NCBI GenBank assembly: GCA_030637515.1
Contig: DAOWGM010000024.1
Location: forward strand, 1-59,761
From: Bacteroidales bacterium
Lineage (GTDB): Bacteria; Bacteroidota; Bacteroidia; Bacteroidales; UBA12077
Direction: 5' to 3'
Length of the DNA stretch: 59,761 nucleotides
Shown here: positions 8,893 to 17,647 of the stretch, piece by piece
Position numbering within the stretch: position 1 is the first letter of the stretch
Layout of the letters: each line of letters starts with the position of its first letter
Notes under the pieces: model-generated
Seen by the model: only the letters and a program-made list of their open reading frames with translations
What the model was told of the DNA's origin: nothing
Databases searched by the model: none
Translations under genes and position numbers: made by a program

Positions 8893-9675
8893 TCAAATTA
8901 ACTCTCTAGCTCCTGTTTTCTCATAAAATTTATTAATAAAACCTTCAAGATTTTCGGGTATTTCTTTATGTAATTTATCAAAGTTAGGTACAGTACTTCT
9001 GTCGCTTACAATCTCCTCAGGATTTTCAGGAGGTGGAGGAACAGAACATTTACCAACATATGGCATCATTTGCCAACTCTCTGGATAATCTTTAAACAAT
9101 GGCAGCAGTTCATAAGCAATTATTAGTAATTTACCACGATTAATCTTATCGTTCTTACGTAATTTATTTACCTGATACTGCACCCATTCATTAGCAACCT
9201 GATATTTTACAATATCTACTTTACTAAAGGCTGCTCCTAATAAATTACTTTTGTACGAATCGAAATTATACCAATACTCTTCAAGTTCTTTATTTGGTGG
9301 ATTATCTTCCCACTTTTGACCTAAAAAGTCAAGTGCATATAACGCAAACACATGGCTTAATAACTGGATAAACCAACTTCTCATCCGTGGATCACAATAT
9401 ATCCTACAAAGCTCCTGAGAAAACTGAAATGCTATCTGATTATAATTTAGATCCGTAACATTTAACGCAATTTTATAAAAATCTCGTCCCAGTGGCCAGA
9501 AAAATGTTGGTCCTGAAATTTCATCATTAACAATTTCAATTGGTTTATATCCCAATGGTGGACCTGCAGGAATTAATTTAGTAAATTCTTCTACAATGTC
9601 GTTTATTACAAGCTTCAACTTATCATTACTTTCCTTATTTTCGAAGACATTGATATTGATGGTCCATTTTTCCAT
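8893..9675 (-). CDS. Conserved-looking protein of unknown function
   Basis: A 260-residue soluble protein without signal peptide or membrane segments. I do not recognise the family. Features are a central QFSQELCRIYCDPRMRSWF segment placed where a zinc peptidase helix might be (but with no HExxH), a hydrophobic helix around LLSHVFALYALDFLG and a proline-rich PPPPENPEE stretch near residue 215. The start codon is followed by a beta-strand-like TININVF. It lies 57 bp downstream of the DUF2007-UspA gene on the same strand and could be co-transcribed ahead of it. A catalytically dead peptidase-like fold is only a guess. Confidence 0.6.
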   Translation of the reverse strand: MEKWTININVFENKESNDKLKLVINDIVEEFTKLIPAGPPLGYKPIEIVNDEISGPTFFWPLGRDFYKIALNVTDLNYNQIAFQFSQELCRIYCDPRMRSWFIQLLSHVFALYALDFLGQKWEDNPPNKELEEYWYNFDSYKSNLLGAAFSKVDIVKYQVANEWVQYQVNKLRKNDKINRGKLLIIAYELLPLFKDYPESWQMMPYVGKCSVPPPPENPEEIVSDRSTVPNFDKLHKEIPENLEGFINKFYEKTGARELI

Positions 9676-9856
9676 AGTTACTTTTATTAAAATAGTTAGA
9701 TTGCTTATTGGCCTTAACTCAACTGTGTAATAAAGAGTTCTGGCTAAGAATTCAATTTTTTATAATATACAAAATTATGAAGATAAAATCAAGTTTCTTT
9801 CTTGCTTTTTCAGTAATATATGAAAGGATTAGTGTATTTTATCATATGAAAAATAC

Positions 9857-9864
9857 TATTTTTG
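9857..9864 (+). promoter_or_regulatory. Candidate asnS -7 element
   Basis: TATTTTTG matches TAnnTTTG, 25 bp before the asnS ATG. No clear -33 partner was found. Confidence 0.35.
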
Positions 9865-9889
9865 TGCAAATAACACATTAAATATTATT

Positions 9890-11335
9890 ATGGAATTAAG
9901 AAGAAGCTTTATCAAAGATTTGCTATTGTCGGAAGAAGCTGACAGACAGGTAAATGCGAAAGGTTGGGTAAGAACCAAAAGAGGGAATAAACAAGTTGCA
10001 TTTGTTGCATTAAACGATGGATCAACTATTAATAATATTCAGGTTGTAATTGATATTGCTAATTTCGACGAAAATCAGGTTAAAAATATTACCACAGGAG
10101 CTAGCCTAAGTGTTAATGGTACTCTTGTTAAATCGATGGGTCAAGGACAAAGCGTTGAAATACAGGCTCAAGAAATTGAAATTTATGGAACTGCCGACAC
10201 TGAAACATATCCTTTACAGAAAAAAGGACATACACTTGAATTTTTAAGAGAAATTGCTCACTTAAGATTCCGAACAAACACTTTTGGTGCTATCTTTAGA
10301 ATTCGACATGCAATGGCGTTTGCTATTCACAATTTTTTTAATGATAGAAACTTTTACTACTTACATACTCCTATTGTTACCGGATCGGATGCTGAAGGAG
10401 CTGGAGAAATGTTCCGTGTTTCAACTTTAGATCCTGAAAATCCACCAAAAACAAAAGAAGGTAAAATAGATTACTCTGAAGACTTTTTTGGGAAGGAAAC
10501 AAATCTTACAGTATCGGGTCAATTGGAAGCAGAATTAGGTGCAATGGCATTATCAAATGTATATACATTCGGGCCGACTTTTAGAGCAGAAAACTCTAAT
10601 ACACCGAGACATTTAGCTGAATTTTGGATGATTGAACCAGAAATGGCTTTTCATGATATTAATGACAATATGGACTTGGCAGAAGAAATGCTTAAGTATG
10701 TAGTTAAATATGCCTTAGATAATTGTATTGACGATCTATCATTCCTCGAAAAGAGGCTATTGGAAGATGAAAAATCGAAACCTCAGAATGAACGATCAGA
10801 AATGCCATTAATCGAGAAACTTCAATTTATTGTTGATAGCGATTTTGTTAGATTATCATATACAGAAGCTATTGATGTTCTTAAGAATTCAAAACCAGCG
10901 AAAAAAGGCAAGTTTCAATTTCCGGTTGAATGGGGAATTGACTTACAATCGGAACATGAGCGTTACTTAGTTGAAAAACATTATAAAAAGCCAGTAATTT
11001 TAAGCGATTATCCGAAAGATATCAAGGCATTTTATATGAAACAAAACGATGATGGAAAAACCGTTCGGGCAATGGATGTTCTTTTCCCTGGAATTGGAGA
11101 AATAATTGGAGGTTCGCAAAGAGAAGAAATATATGACAAGCTTTCTTCCAGAATTAAAGAAATGGGTATTCCGGAAAAAGACATGTGGTGGTATTTGGAA
11201 ACCAGAAAATTTGGTACTGTTCCTCATAGTGGATTCGGACTTGGTTTCGAAAGATTGATTTTATTTATTACAGGAATGTCGAATATTAGAGATGTAATTC
11301 CATTCCCAAGAACACCTAAAAATGCAGAATTTTAG
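9890..11335 (+). CDS. asnS: Asparaginyl-tRNA synthetase
   Basis: Class IIb aminoacyl-tRNA synthetase charging tRNA-Asn; 481 residues, typical for the bacterial enzyme. An OB-fold anticodon-binding domain opens the protein ([13 protein letters not shown], residues about 23-36). The catalytic domain carries class II motif 2 ([20 protein letters not shown]) and motif 3 ([12 protein letters not shown] near the C-terminus). The Asn rather than Asp assignment rests on the overall bacterial AsnRS pattern, including the [11 protein letters not shown] segment. rpoN follows 30 bp downstream on the same strand, so the two may be co-transcribed. Confidence 0.96.
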   Translation: MELRRSFIKDLLLSEEADRQVNAKGWVRTKRGNKQVAFVALNDGSTINNIQVVIDIANFDENQVKNITTGASLSVNGTLVKSMGQGQSVEIQAQEIEIYGTADTETYPLQKKGHTLEFLREIAHLRFRTNTFGAIFRIRHAMAFAIHNFFNDRNFYYLHTPIVTGSDAEGAGEMFRVSTLDPENPPKTKEGKIDYSEDFFGKETNLTVSGQLEAELGAMALSNVYTFGPTFRAENSNTPRHLAEFWMIEPEMAFHDINDNMDLAEEMLKYVVKYALDNCIDDLSFLEKRLLEDEKSKPQNERSEMPLIEKLQFIVDSDFVRLSYTEAIDVLKNSKPAKKGKFQFPVEWGIDLQSEHERYLVEKHYKKPVILSDYPKDIKAFYMKQNDDGKTVRAMDVLFPGIGEIIGGSQREEIYDKLSSRIKEMGIPEKDMWWYLETRKFGTVPHSGFGLGFERLILFITGMSNIRDVIPFPRTPKNAEF

Positions 11336-11365
11336 TTAAATTTAAAGAAATTATTTGCACAGGAC

Positions 11366-12820
11366 ATGTTAAAGCAAAGTTTACAGCAAAAGTTACTACA
11401 AAAGCTTTCTCCCCAGCAAATTCAAATGATTAAGCTGTTGGAAATTCCAACTATTCAGCTTGAACAAAGAATTAAAAAGGAGCTTGAGGAGAATCCTGTG
11501 CTCGAAGAAGGGGCAAGTGAGGAAGATTTACCTAACGACGAAGAAGAAATTACCGAAGATAATCTGGATAATGAATCTGATGAATTTTCTCTTGATGATT
11601 ATATCAACGAAGAAGATATTCCATCGTATAAGCTTTCTGCAAATAATTATTCTAAAGACGATAAAAAAGAAGATATTCCTTTTTCTACAGGAATATCATT
11701 TCACGAGCATCTTCAAAATCAAATTGGATTAAGAGATCTATCTGAAAAAGAGGAAATTCTTGCTTTATATTTAATTGGCAATTTAGACGATGATGGTTAT
11801 GTAAGACGCAAGCTTGAAGCAATAGCAAATGATCTTGCTTTTTCTCAGAACATTGAAACTGATGAGGATGAACTACTTGAAGTTCTGAGAATAGTTCAGG
11901 AACTTGAACCCACAGGTGTCGGAGCAAGAAGTTTGCAAGAATGTTTGCTTCTTCAAATTGACTGTAAAAATCAGGAAATACCGAAAGTAAAACTGTCTCG
12001 CAAAATCTTGAAGTATTACTTTAATGAATTTACAAAAAAGCATTACGAAAAAATAATTACTCGTTTAAATATTGCTGAAGAAGAGCTGAAAATTGCAATA
12101 AATGAAATTCTAAAACTAAATCCGAAACCGGGAAGTGGTTTTTCAGATTCTTCAAGATCTGTTCAAACTTTAGTTCCTGATTTTACTCTTGAAGTCAAAG
12201 AAGGAGACTTGCAATTAACCTTAAATTCTAAAAATGTTCCGGAACTTCGATTGAGTTATACTTATACTGAAATGCTTCATTCGTATTCGAATAAAAATAA
12301 GGCAGAAAAAACAAAAAGTGATAGAGAAGCTATTACTTTCATGAAGCAAAAACTTGATTCGGCAAAATGGTTTATTGACGCAATACGACAAAGACAAAAC
12401 ACCTTACTCTTAACCATGAATGCTATTATTGAATATCAATATAAGTACTTTCTGGATGGTGACGAATCGATGCTTAGACCAATGATTTTAAAGGATATTG
12501 CAGAGAAAACGAACCTTGATATTTCAACTATTTCAAGAGTAGCAAACAGTAAATACATTCAGACACATTTTGGAATTTATGCTCTCAAGTACTTCTTTTC
12601 TGAAGGATTGCAAACAGAATCGGGTGAAGAAGTATCAACCAGAGAAATAAAATCTATTTTGAAAGAATGTATCGAAAATGAAGAAAAGAAGAAGCCTTTA
12701 ACCGATGATAAATTAACTGAAATACTTAAAGAAAAAGGTTATAAAATTGCCAGAAGAACTGTTGCAAAATATCGAGAACAATTAAACATTCCTGTAGCCA
12801 GACTTAGAAAAGAATTGTAA
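11366..12820 (+). CDS. rpoN: RNA polymerase sigma-54 factor
   Basis: Alternative sigma factor recognising -24/-12 promoters and requiring AAA+ activators. The 484 residues follow the standard plan: glutamine- and leucine-rich region I (LQQKLLQKLSPQQIQMIKLL, residues about 6-25), an acidic region II (residues about 48-105), the core-binding and helix-turn-helix regions, and the RpoN box ARRTVAKYRE close to the C-terminus. It sits between asnS and a PAP2-like membrane gene, spaced by 30 and 2 bp, suggesting one operon. No bEBP gene is in this window. Confidence 0.97.
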   Translation: MLKQSLQQKLLQKLSPQQIQMIKLLEIPTIQLEQRIKKELEENPVLEEGASEEDLPNDEEEITEDNLDNESDEFSLDDYINEEDIPSYKLSANNYSKDDKKEDIPFSTGISFHEHLQNQIGLRDLSEKEEILALYLIGNLDDDGYVRRKLEAIANDLAFSQNIETDEDELLEVLRIVQELEPTGVGARSLQECLLLQIDCKNQEIPKVKLSRKILKYYFNEFTKKHYEKIITRLNIAEEELKIAINEILKLNPKPGSGFSDSSRSVQTLVPDFTLEVKEGDLQLTLNSKNVPELRLSYTYTEMLHSYSNKNKAEKTKSDREAITFMKQKLDSAKWFIDAIRQRQNTLLLTMNAIIEYQYKYFLDGDESMLRPMILKDIAEKTNLDISTISRVANSKYIQTHFGIYALKYFFSEGLQTESGEEVSTREIKSILKECIENEEKKKPLTDDKLTEILKEKGYKIARRTVAKYREQLNIPVARLRKEL

Positions 12821-12822
12821 AT

Positions 12823-13431
12823 ATGGGAAAAGTTTCAGCAAGAATCCTATCTATTTTATTTCACCCCATGCTACTTCCCTCAATAGGGATTCTAATTCTT
12901 TTTAATTCAGGTTCTATTCTCGATTTCTTGCCATTTCAGGCGAAAAAAATTATTTTACTTATAGTTTTTGTAAGCACTTGCATATTGCCTCTTACTTTTG
13001 TTCCATTCTTTATTTTTCAAAAAATCATTAAAAATGTACAAATGGAAAATAACAAAGAAAGGCTGATTCCGTTTTTTGTAACTTCGATATTATATTTTTT
13101 CTGTTACTATATGCTCAGACGCTTAGGTGCTCCTCAAACAATTGTTCTTTTTGTTTTAGCAGCAGCTATTAATGTGTTTACACTATTTTTACTCTCTTTC
13201 AAATATAAGATAAGTGCTCACATGGCAGGAATCGGTGGGCTAACAGGAGCTTTAATTGCCATTTCATTCATCCTTAAAATTAACCTCGAGTATTTTATTA
13301 TTGGTGCTATTATCGTTTCCGGAATTATTGGATATTCAAGGTTAAAACTTGAAACACATAAACAATACCAGATTTATATTGGCTGGTTTACTGGTCTTAT
13401 AATATCATCAGTTATTTTGTTTCTCTTTTAA
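12823..13431 (+). CDS. PAP2-superfamily-like integral membrane protein
   Basis: A 202-residue polytopic protein with about six hydrophobic helices. Three weak phosphatase-like motifs are visible in the right order: NNKERLIPFF (KxxxxxxRP-like), ISAHMAGIGG (PSGH-like, with SAH) and GYSRLKLETHKQYQ (SRxxxxxH-like). Some canonical residues are missing, so it may be a divergent lipid phosphatase or an inactive relative. It starts 2 bp after the rpoN stop and its last 24 bp overlap the convergent glycosyltransferase gene. Confidence 0.7.
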   Translation: MGKVSARILSILFHPMLLPSIGILILFNSGSILDFLPFQAKKIILLIVFVSTCILPLTFVPFFIFQKIIKNVQMENNKERLIPFFVTSILYFFCYYMLRRLGAPQTIVLFVLAAAINVFTLFLLSFKYKISAHMAGIGGLTGALIAISFILKINLEYFIIGAIIVSGIIGYSRLKLETHKQYQIYIGWFTGLIISSVILFLF

Positions 13432-14487
13432 TAACAAGATCCTTTCATTCAAGACATTATCTGCAACATATCTTTTATTGTCAAAAAATTTATATACACT
13501 TTGTTTTGCTATATCTATATTAAACTCGCTTTGTTTTGCTGCATTAAAAAGCCCTTTATTTTTTAAACTTTCTGCCAGATATTCTTGTTCTGTCTGTCCT
13601 GGTGTTGGAACTAAAAATGCTTTTTTATTTAATGCTATCAGATCCATTATGGTACTGTAGCCTGATCGGCAAATTATAATCTCTGCCTTATTCATTAAAG
13701 ATAGGAGTTCTTTAGAATCTAAAAGATCAAATACTGGAAAAGAGTAGCTTTGTTTTCTTTCTTTAGTTGTTCCTCTCACTAAAACAAAACCTTGCTTTCT
13801 ATTTCCTATTTGCTCACAAATTAAATCTTCAAAAATAGTTCTTTGTGGTTCCGGTCCAGACAAAATAAATAAAACTTCAATCTCCTTTTCTTCAGATTCT
13901 TTTTCGTTTTTATATCGTGACAACAAACCTATATAATAAAGGTTTTTTAGAATGCTTGGATATGCCAATTCTCCCGCGATACTATTTTCTCCCTTAAAAT
14001 CAGGAATCCAGCATTCATCATACTTATTTATAAACCTCCTTACGAATGTCTTTAAAATTGGTTCAAAAAACTTAAGTCTATTTGGAAGTTTAATATTTAG
14101 CTGGTGCGTAATAAAAACATTATATGCAAATCGATTCCAAAGACCATATCTGTTATCCGATATAACAATATTGAAATTATAATCTTTTACAATTTTTTTA
14201 ATCTGAAAGTGTTCTTTTACAGTTCCAAAGATTATTTTTGGAATTGCCATTAAGAAACTAAACACCTGCGAATTAGAAGTTGAATACTTTACTTTACAGT
14301 TTGGGAAATCGATGTAATTCAATTTTGGAAATTGCTTTTTTAATAAAATAAGAGAATCGCCACTGGCAGCAATCCAAACCTCAAAATCTTGCATATTTAA
14401 TTGCTCAACAATGGGAACGGTTCTAGTAGCATGACCTAAGCCCCAATTTAGTGGACAAACCAATATTTTAGGTTCTTTTTTTAGCAT
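13408..14487 (-). CDS. GT28/MurG-like glycosyltransferase
   Basis: A 359-residue two-domain GT-B protein. The N-terminal domain opens with CPLNWGLGHATRT, a glycine-rich loop typical of MurG and related enzymes; the C-terminal domain has the nucleotide-sugar-binding segment CRSGYSTIMDLIAL followed by LVPTPGQTEQEYLA. It is not MurG itself, because it is shorter in the lipid-binding region and lies outside a division cluster. It probably transfers a sugar to a lipid or surface polymer. Overlaps the PAP2-like gene at its 3' end. Confidence 0.8.
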   Translation of the reverse strand: MLKKEPKILVCPLNWGLGHATRTVPIVEQLNMQDFEVWIAASGDSLILLKKQFPKLNYIDFPNCKVKYSTSNSQVFSFLMAIPKIIFGTVKEHFQIKKIVKDYNFNIVISDNRYGLWNRFAYNVFITHQLNIKLPNRLKFFEPILKTFVRRFINKYDECWIPDFKGENSIAGELAYPSILKNLYYIGLLSRYKNEKESEEKEIEVLFILSGPEPQRTIFEDLICEQIGNRKQGFVLVRGTTKERKQSYSFPVFDLLDSKELLSLMNKAEIIICRSGYSTIMDLIALNKKAFLVPTPGQTEQEYLAESLKNKGLFNAAKQSEFNIDIAKQSVYKFFDNKRYVADNVLNERILLLKEKQNN

Positions 14488-14597
14488 TTCCTTATTTCAT
14501 AAAGTTATTAAAGATATTGTTTTTTAAGATTTAGAATTAAATTAAATAGTGTAAAAAAGATCTGTTTAAGTGTTTAAAACCAATACTGTGCTGATTT

Positions 14598-14613
14598 AAT
14601 GATAATTATCATT
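14598..14613. promoter_or_regulatory. Perfect 16-bp palindrome, CRP/FNR-like operator
   Basis: AATGATAATTATCATT is a perfect palindrome whose core TGAT-N4-ATCA equals the inner part of the FNR consensus TTGAT-N4-ATCAA. Its centre (14605.5) is about 42 bp before the start site expected from the TAAATTTG element at 14634, the class II activator position. A Fur-like site is the main alternative. Confidence 0.5.
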
Positions 14614-14633
14614 TTATTTCGTGTATTTAAAAA

Positions 14634-14641
14634 TAAATTTG
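14634..14641 (+). promoter_or_regulatory. Candidate -7 element of the hemerythrin gene
   Basis: TAAATTTG fits TAnnTTTG and lies 27 bp before the preferred ATG at 14668. It is also inside the longer possible reading frame that starts at 14599, which argues against that longer start. Confidence 0.45.
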
Positions 14642-14667
14642 TAAAAGATTATCAAATAATTTTTGTC

Positions 14668-15093
14668 ATGGGAAATAAAATAAATAACGAGCCTTTTGTG
14701 TGGAAAGATGAGTATAATGTGGATATCAATATCATTGATAATCAACATAAAAAATTCCTTGATATACTAAATGAGCTAAAAATTATTATCAATAATAATT
14801 CCTGTAAGGAGCATGTTTCAAATATTTTTTTCCAGATAGCATACCTTATTGATCATTATTTTATTAAAGAAGAAATCTATTTTAAAGATTGTAAGTATCC
14901 AAATCTTGAACAGCATAAAAAATCGCATAATATATTTATTGATAGAATTATTCAGTTTCAAAAAGATGTTGAAGCAAAGAAGCCTGATTTATGCGTTGAA
15001 ATATATTATTTTCTTGAGGACTGGTTTGATGAGCATATTTTAAAATACGACAAAGAAGCTGTAGAATATTTGAAAAAAAGCGGTGTGAACTAA
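14668..15093 (+). CDS. Bacteriohemerythrin
   Basis: Small non-heme di-iron oxygen-binding protein of 141 residues from the ATG at 14668. All ligand motifs of the family are present in order: IIDNQHKKFL, DHYFIKEEIYF (HxxxE), QHKKSHNIF and WFDEHILKYDK (HxxxxD). No signal peptide or other domain, so it is a free cytosolic hemerythrin rather than a fused sensor. An earlier in-frame ATG at 14599 would place the palindrome and promoter element inside the gene, so it was not chosen. The promoter palindrome resembles an FNR-family site, fitting an oxygen-related role. The stop overlaps the convergent amidohydrolase by 4 bp. Confidence 0.92.
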   Translation: MGNKINNEPFVWKDEYNVDINIIDNQHKKFLDILNELKIIINNNSCKEHVSNIFFQIAYLIDHYFIKEEIYFKDCKYPNLEQHKKSHNIFIDRIIQFQKDVEAKKPDLCVEIYYFLEDWFDEHILKYDKEAVEYLKKSGVN

Positions 15094-16271
15094 ACAAGAA
15101 CTTTTACTTTACTTTTTTCTGCTAAGCACATATTTTCAAAATCAAAGTCTGTCACAAGATTTAATCCTGGAGTTTTTCCCTCTTTAATGCTTCCAAATTT
15201 ATTATCCAGTTTTAATGCCTTTGCTCCATTAATTGTTGCCCACTTTAATAATTCACTAAAAGAAATATCGCTATTATTTGAAATCACTTTCATTTCTTCC
15301 ATAATTGACAAAGTAGTATTTGATGCAAGGCTGTCTGTTCCGAGAGTAACTTTATTAGAAAATTCTTTAAATATGTTTAGGTCTGGCAATTTATTTTCAA
15401 TATACAAATTAGAAAGAGGACATAAACACCAATAAGAATTCTTAAAATACTCAGAAGCCATTCTAACATCTTCGTATTCCGAATATGTATTATGTACAAA
15501 AATGATGTTATTGTTTCGTGGTAATAATTTTGTAATTGATTCCAGAGAATTGCTTCCTGCAGGTTTATAATTACTTAAATCAACTCCAAGATCTTCAAGC
15601 GTATCAACGAGAGTTCCCGTCTTATTTAAAAACATCTGATTTTCGGATTCCGTTTCTTGATTATGAATTGACAAAATTGAATTCTCTTTTTCTGCAAACT
15701 CATAAATTCTATTAAATAATCCTGAAGACACAGAATATGGTGCATGAGGCACAATTGATGCACTTAAATCTTGATTCACAAACTCATTAAAAAGTTCTTG
15801 GAGGCTATTAAAGATTTTATCTGGGTTACTTTTTGTACCAGCAACTTCGCAAAAGGTATGATAATATATGCTGCTGCTCCTTTTTACATTAATGCTTGCA
15901 TTCGTATTAGAAATATCAGCCACAGCTACTATTCCTGCATTTCTCATTAAACTATTTTGCAAGTCAATTGCTTTATCATTATTTTCAAGAGTATTTTCAT
16001 TTCTGTATTCAAATATCTTATTAATAAATTCTGGCAATCCCTTTCCTTGTGGAATTTTATCTTTTAGTTCAGATAGTTCTATATGACAGTGTGTATTAAT
16101 AAATCCAGGAGTGATTATCCCGTTGTAGAATTCCAACTTGCTGGATTCCTTCAACTTACCATTAGTATCTTCTACTTTAAGAATTTTTCCATTATCATCA
16201 AGCTCAACAATTCCATTTTTAAGAGCGGCACCCTCAACAGTAAAAATATAATTAGCTGCAATTCTCCTCAT
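15090..16271 (-). CDS. Amidohydrolase (cytosine deaminase/chlorohydrolase-type TIM barrel)
   Basis: Metal-dependent hydrolase of 393 residues, probably deaminating a heterocycle or a related compound. Visible metal/active-site motifs: GFINTHCHIELS (HxH, about 54-65), HAPYSVS (His in mid-barrel), ILSIHNQETESE, IIFVHNTYS and GTDSLASN (the late Asp). The N-terminal strand and C-terminal GSIKEGKTPGLNLV belong to the small composite beta domain of the superfamily. Substrate is not assignable. The DUF4296 lipoprotein gene lies 6 bp upstream on the same strand, implying co-transcription. Confidence 0.88.
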   Translation of the reverse strand: MRRIAANYIFTVEGAALKNGIVELDDNGKILKVEDTNGKLKESSKLEFYNGIITPGFINTHCHIELSELKDKIPQGKGLPEFINKIFEYRNENTLENNDKAIDLQNSLMRNAGIVAVADISNTNASINVKRSSSIYYHTFCEVAGTKSNPDKIFNSLQELFNEFVNQDLSASIVPHAPYSVSSGLFNRIYEFAEKENSILSIHNQETESENQMFLNKTGTLVDTLEDLGVDLSNYKPAGSNSLESITKLLPRNNNIIFVHNTYSEYEDVRMASEYFKNSYWCLCPLSNLYIENKLPDLNIFKEFSNKVTLGTDSLASNTTLSIMEEMKVISNNSDISFSELLKWATINGAKALKLDNKFGSIKEGKTPGLNLVTDFDFENMCLAEKSKVKVLV

Positions 16272-16277
16272 TTAGGT

Positions 16278-16643
16278 TTATTCCTTTTTTACATCCTGAC
16301 GATTCCTATTTTCTTTCAATTCTGATTCTATTTTACTTAACTGATTCAGGACTTCGTCGTAAATTAAATCGTACTGATCAATATTTTTACTGTAGTAATA
16401 CAAAGAAGTATCAAAATCGTGTCTTTTATAATTATAATTATTTAATAATGCATCATAATAGTTAGTCGTATCCATTTTAACCAAACTCCTTCTTACTTTA
16501 TTTGATGCTAATAAACCATCTGTAATATGAATTTCAACAATAATATCAACCATATCATCAAATGGAATAACATATTCCGGTTGTTTATTCTTATTACAGC
16601 TAAATAAAGAAAATACAATTAGTAATATGAGCGTTTTTTTCAT
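16278..16643 (-). CDS. DUF4296 lipoprotein
   Basis: A 121-residue small lipoprotein: signal peptide ending in FSLFSC (lipobox Cys near residue 16), then a helical domain with the IIVEIHITDGLL and YDEVLNQLSKIE segments characteristic of the DUF4296 family of Bacteroidota. Function unknown; family members are usually single-copy and envelope-anchored. The C-terminal tail is highly charged. Placed 6 bp upstream of the amidohydrolase, and downstream of the terminator that closes the PorP/adhesin transcript. Confidence 0.85.
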   Translation of the reverse strand: MKKTLILLIVFSLFSCNKNKQPEYVIPFDDMVDIIVEIHITDGLLASNKVRRSLVKMDTTNYYDALLNNYNYKRHDFDTSLYYYSKNIDQYDLIYDEVLNQLSKIESELKENRNRQDVKKE

Positions 16644-16671
16644 TCTGTTTATTTAATTATTATTTATAAAA

Positions 16672-16694
16672 AAACCGGCATTACTAGCCGGTTT
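16672..16694 (-). terminator. Rho-independent terminator of the adhesin-porP operon
   Basis: Perfect 8-bp stem AAACCGGC/GCCGGTTT with a 7-nt loop; on the minus strand it runs into about eight T residues. It lies 20 bp beyond the PorP/SprF-like stop codon. Confidence 0.85.
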
Positions 16695-16713
16695 AGCAAT
16701 TCTATTTTTAATT

Positions 16714-17646
16714 TTATCTTATCGAATTAAATCTATATCCAATCATTACCTCGATAGTTCCGCTTGAATATCTTCGCAAATCGGAAACAGTTAAATCATA
16801 TGCGAGACCAATATAGAATTTATTTTCATGGTTATAACCTCCCATAATTGCTATTGCATCACTTGTAAAATACCCAGAGCTTCCAAACCGGTATGTTAAT
16901 GCACCCCATACAATTCTATTATAGGTAACTTTTGCATTTATATCTGCCTGAATTTGGCCCGGAGCTGCATATTTTATTAAAGCTGATGGAAGTATAGAAA
17001 ACTCGCGGTTCAACTGAATATTATACCCCCCAGATAAATATACATGCTGCGTTAAACGACTAATTCCCTGTGAAGAGTCAGCCACATCATGTGTATTATA
17101 CTTATTACCAAGTAGTTGATGGGCGGAAATGCCAACATAAAATCGTGTTTCATACAATAAAAATCCAACACTCGCATCCGGAATTATTCTTGACTCAACC
17201 CCATTACTCATAACAGGGTCGTATATTTCATCATCAAAATTCATAACAGTACCATCCAGCTTATATTGCATAATTCCAAATGATAATCCACCAGAAATTC
17301 TTAATGCATCATTTATTGCAATATTATAAGCATAAGAACCACCAAGAGACATTCTGCTTTCAGGCCCGGTTACATCATTATAAATATAACCACCATAACC
17401 CATATCTTTTGACTTAAAAGGTCCATAACCAGCAATACTCATTGTTCGTGGTGAATCAGTAATGCCAATCCACTGAATTCTCGCATTTGCCCTGAATTGA
17501 AAATAATTATAAGTACCGGCGACAGCAGGATTAATTAAATAGTCATTATACATATATTGTGTATAAAAAGGCGCCTGCTGTGCATTCGTTGGCTTAATAA
17601 ACACCAGTAAAAAAACAATATATATAATAAATCTCAATCTTTTCAT
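16714..17646 (-). CDS. PorP/SprF-family type IX secretion-associated membrane protein
   Basis: A 310-residue outer-membrane beta-barrel of the PorP/SprF family. After a signal peptide (cleavage after NAQ near residue 23) comes the family hallmark QAPFYTQYMYNDYLINPAVA, then SMSIAGYGPF-like and GYGGYIYND segments and a repetitive barrel. In flavobacterial systems SprF-like proteins work with a cognate giant adhesin for its type IX export or surface anchoring. Here the giant adhesin gene lies directly upstream with 1 bp between the reading frames, and a strong terminator follows, so the two are a dedicated pair. Confidence 0.93.
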   Translation of the reverse strand: MKRLRFIIYIVFLLVFIKPTNAQQAPFYTQYMYNDYLINPAVAGTYNYFQFRANARIQWIGITDSPRTMSIAGYGPFKSKDMGYGGYIYNDVTGPESRMSLGGSYAYNIAINDALRISGGLSFGIMQYKLDGTVMNFDDEIYDPVMSNGVESRIIPDASVGFLLYETRFYVGISAHQLLGNKYNTHDVADSSQGISRLTQHVYLSGGYNIQLNREFSILPSALIKYAAPGQIQADINAKVTYNRIVWGALTYRFGSSGYFTSDAIAIMGGYNHENKFYIGLAYDLTVSDLRRYSSGTIEVMIGYRFNSIR

Positions 17647-17647
17647 G

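Noticed and set aside
14599..14667. Longer start of the hemerythrin gene at 14599
   Set aside because: It would put the perfect palindrome and the TAAATTTG promoter element inside the coding region, and the added residues do not match hemerythrins.
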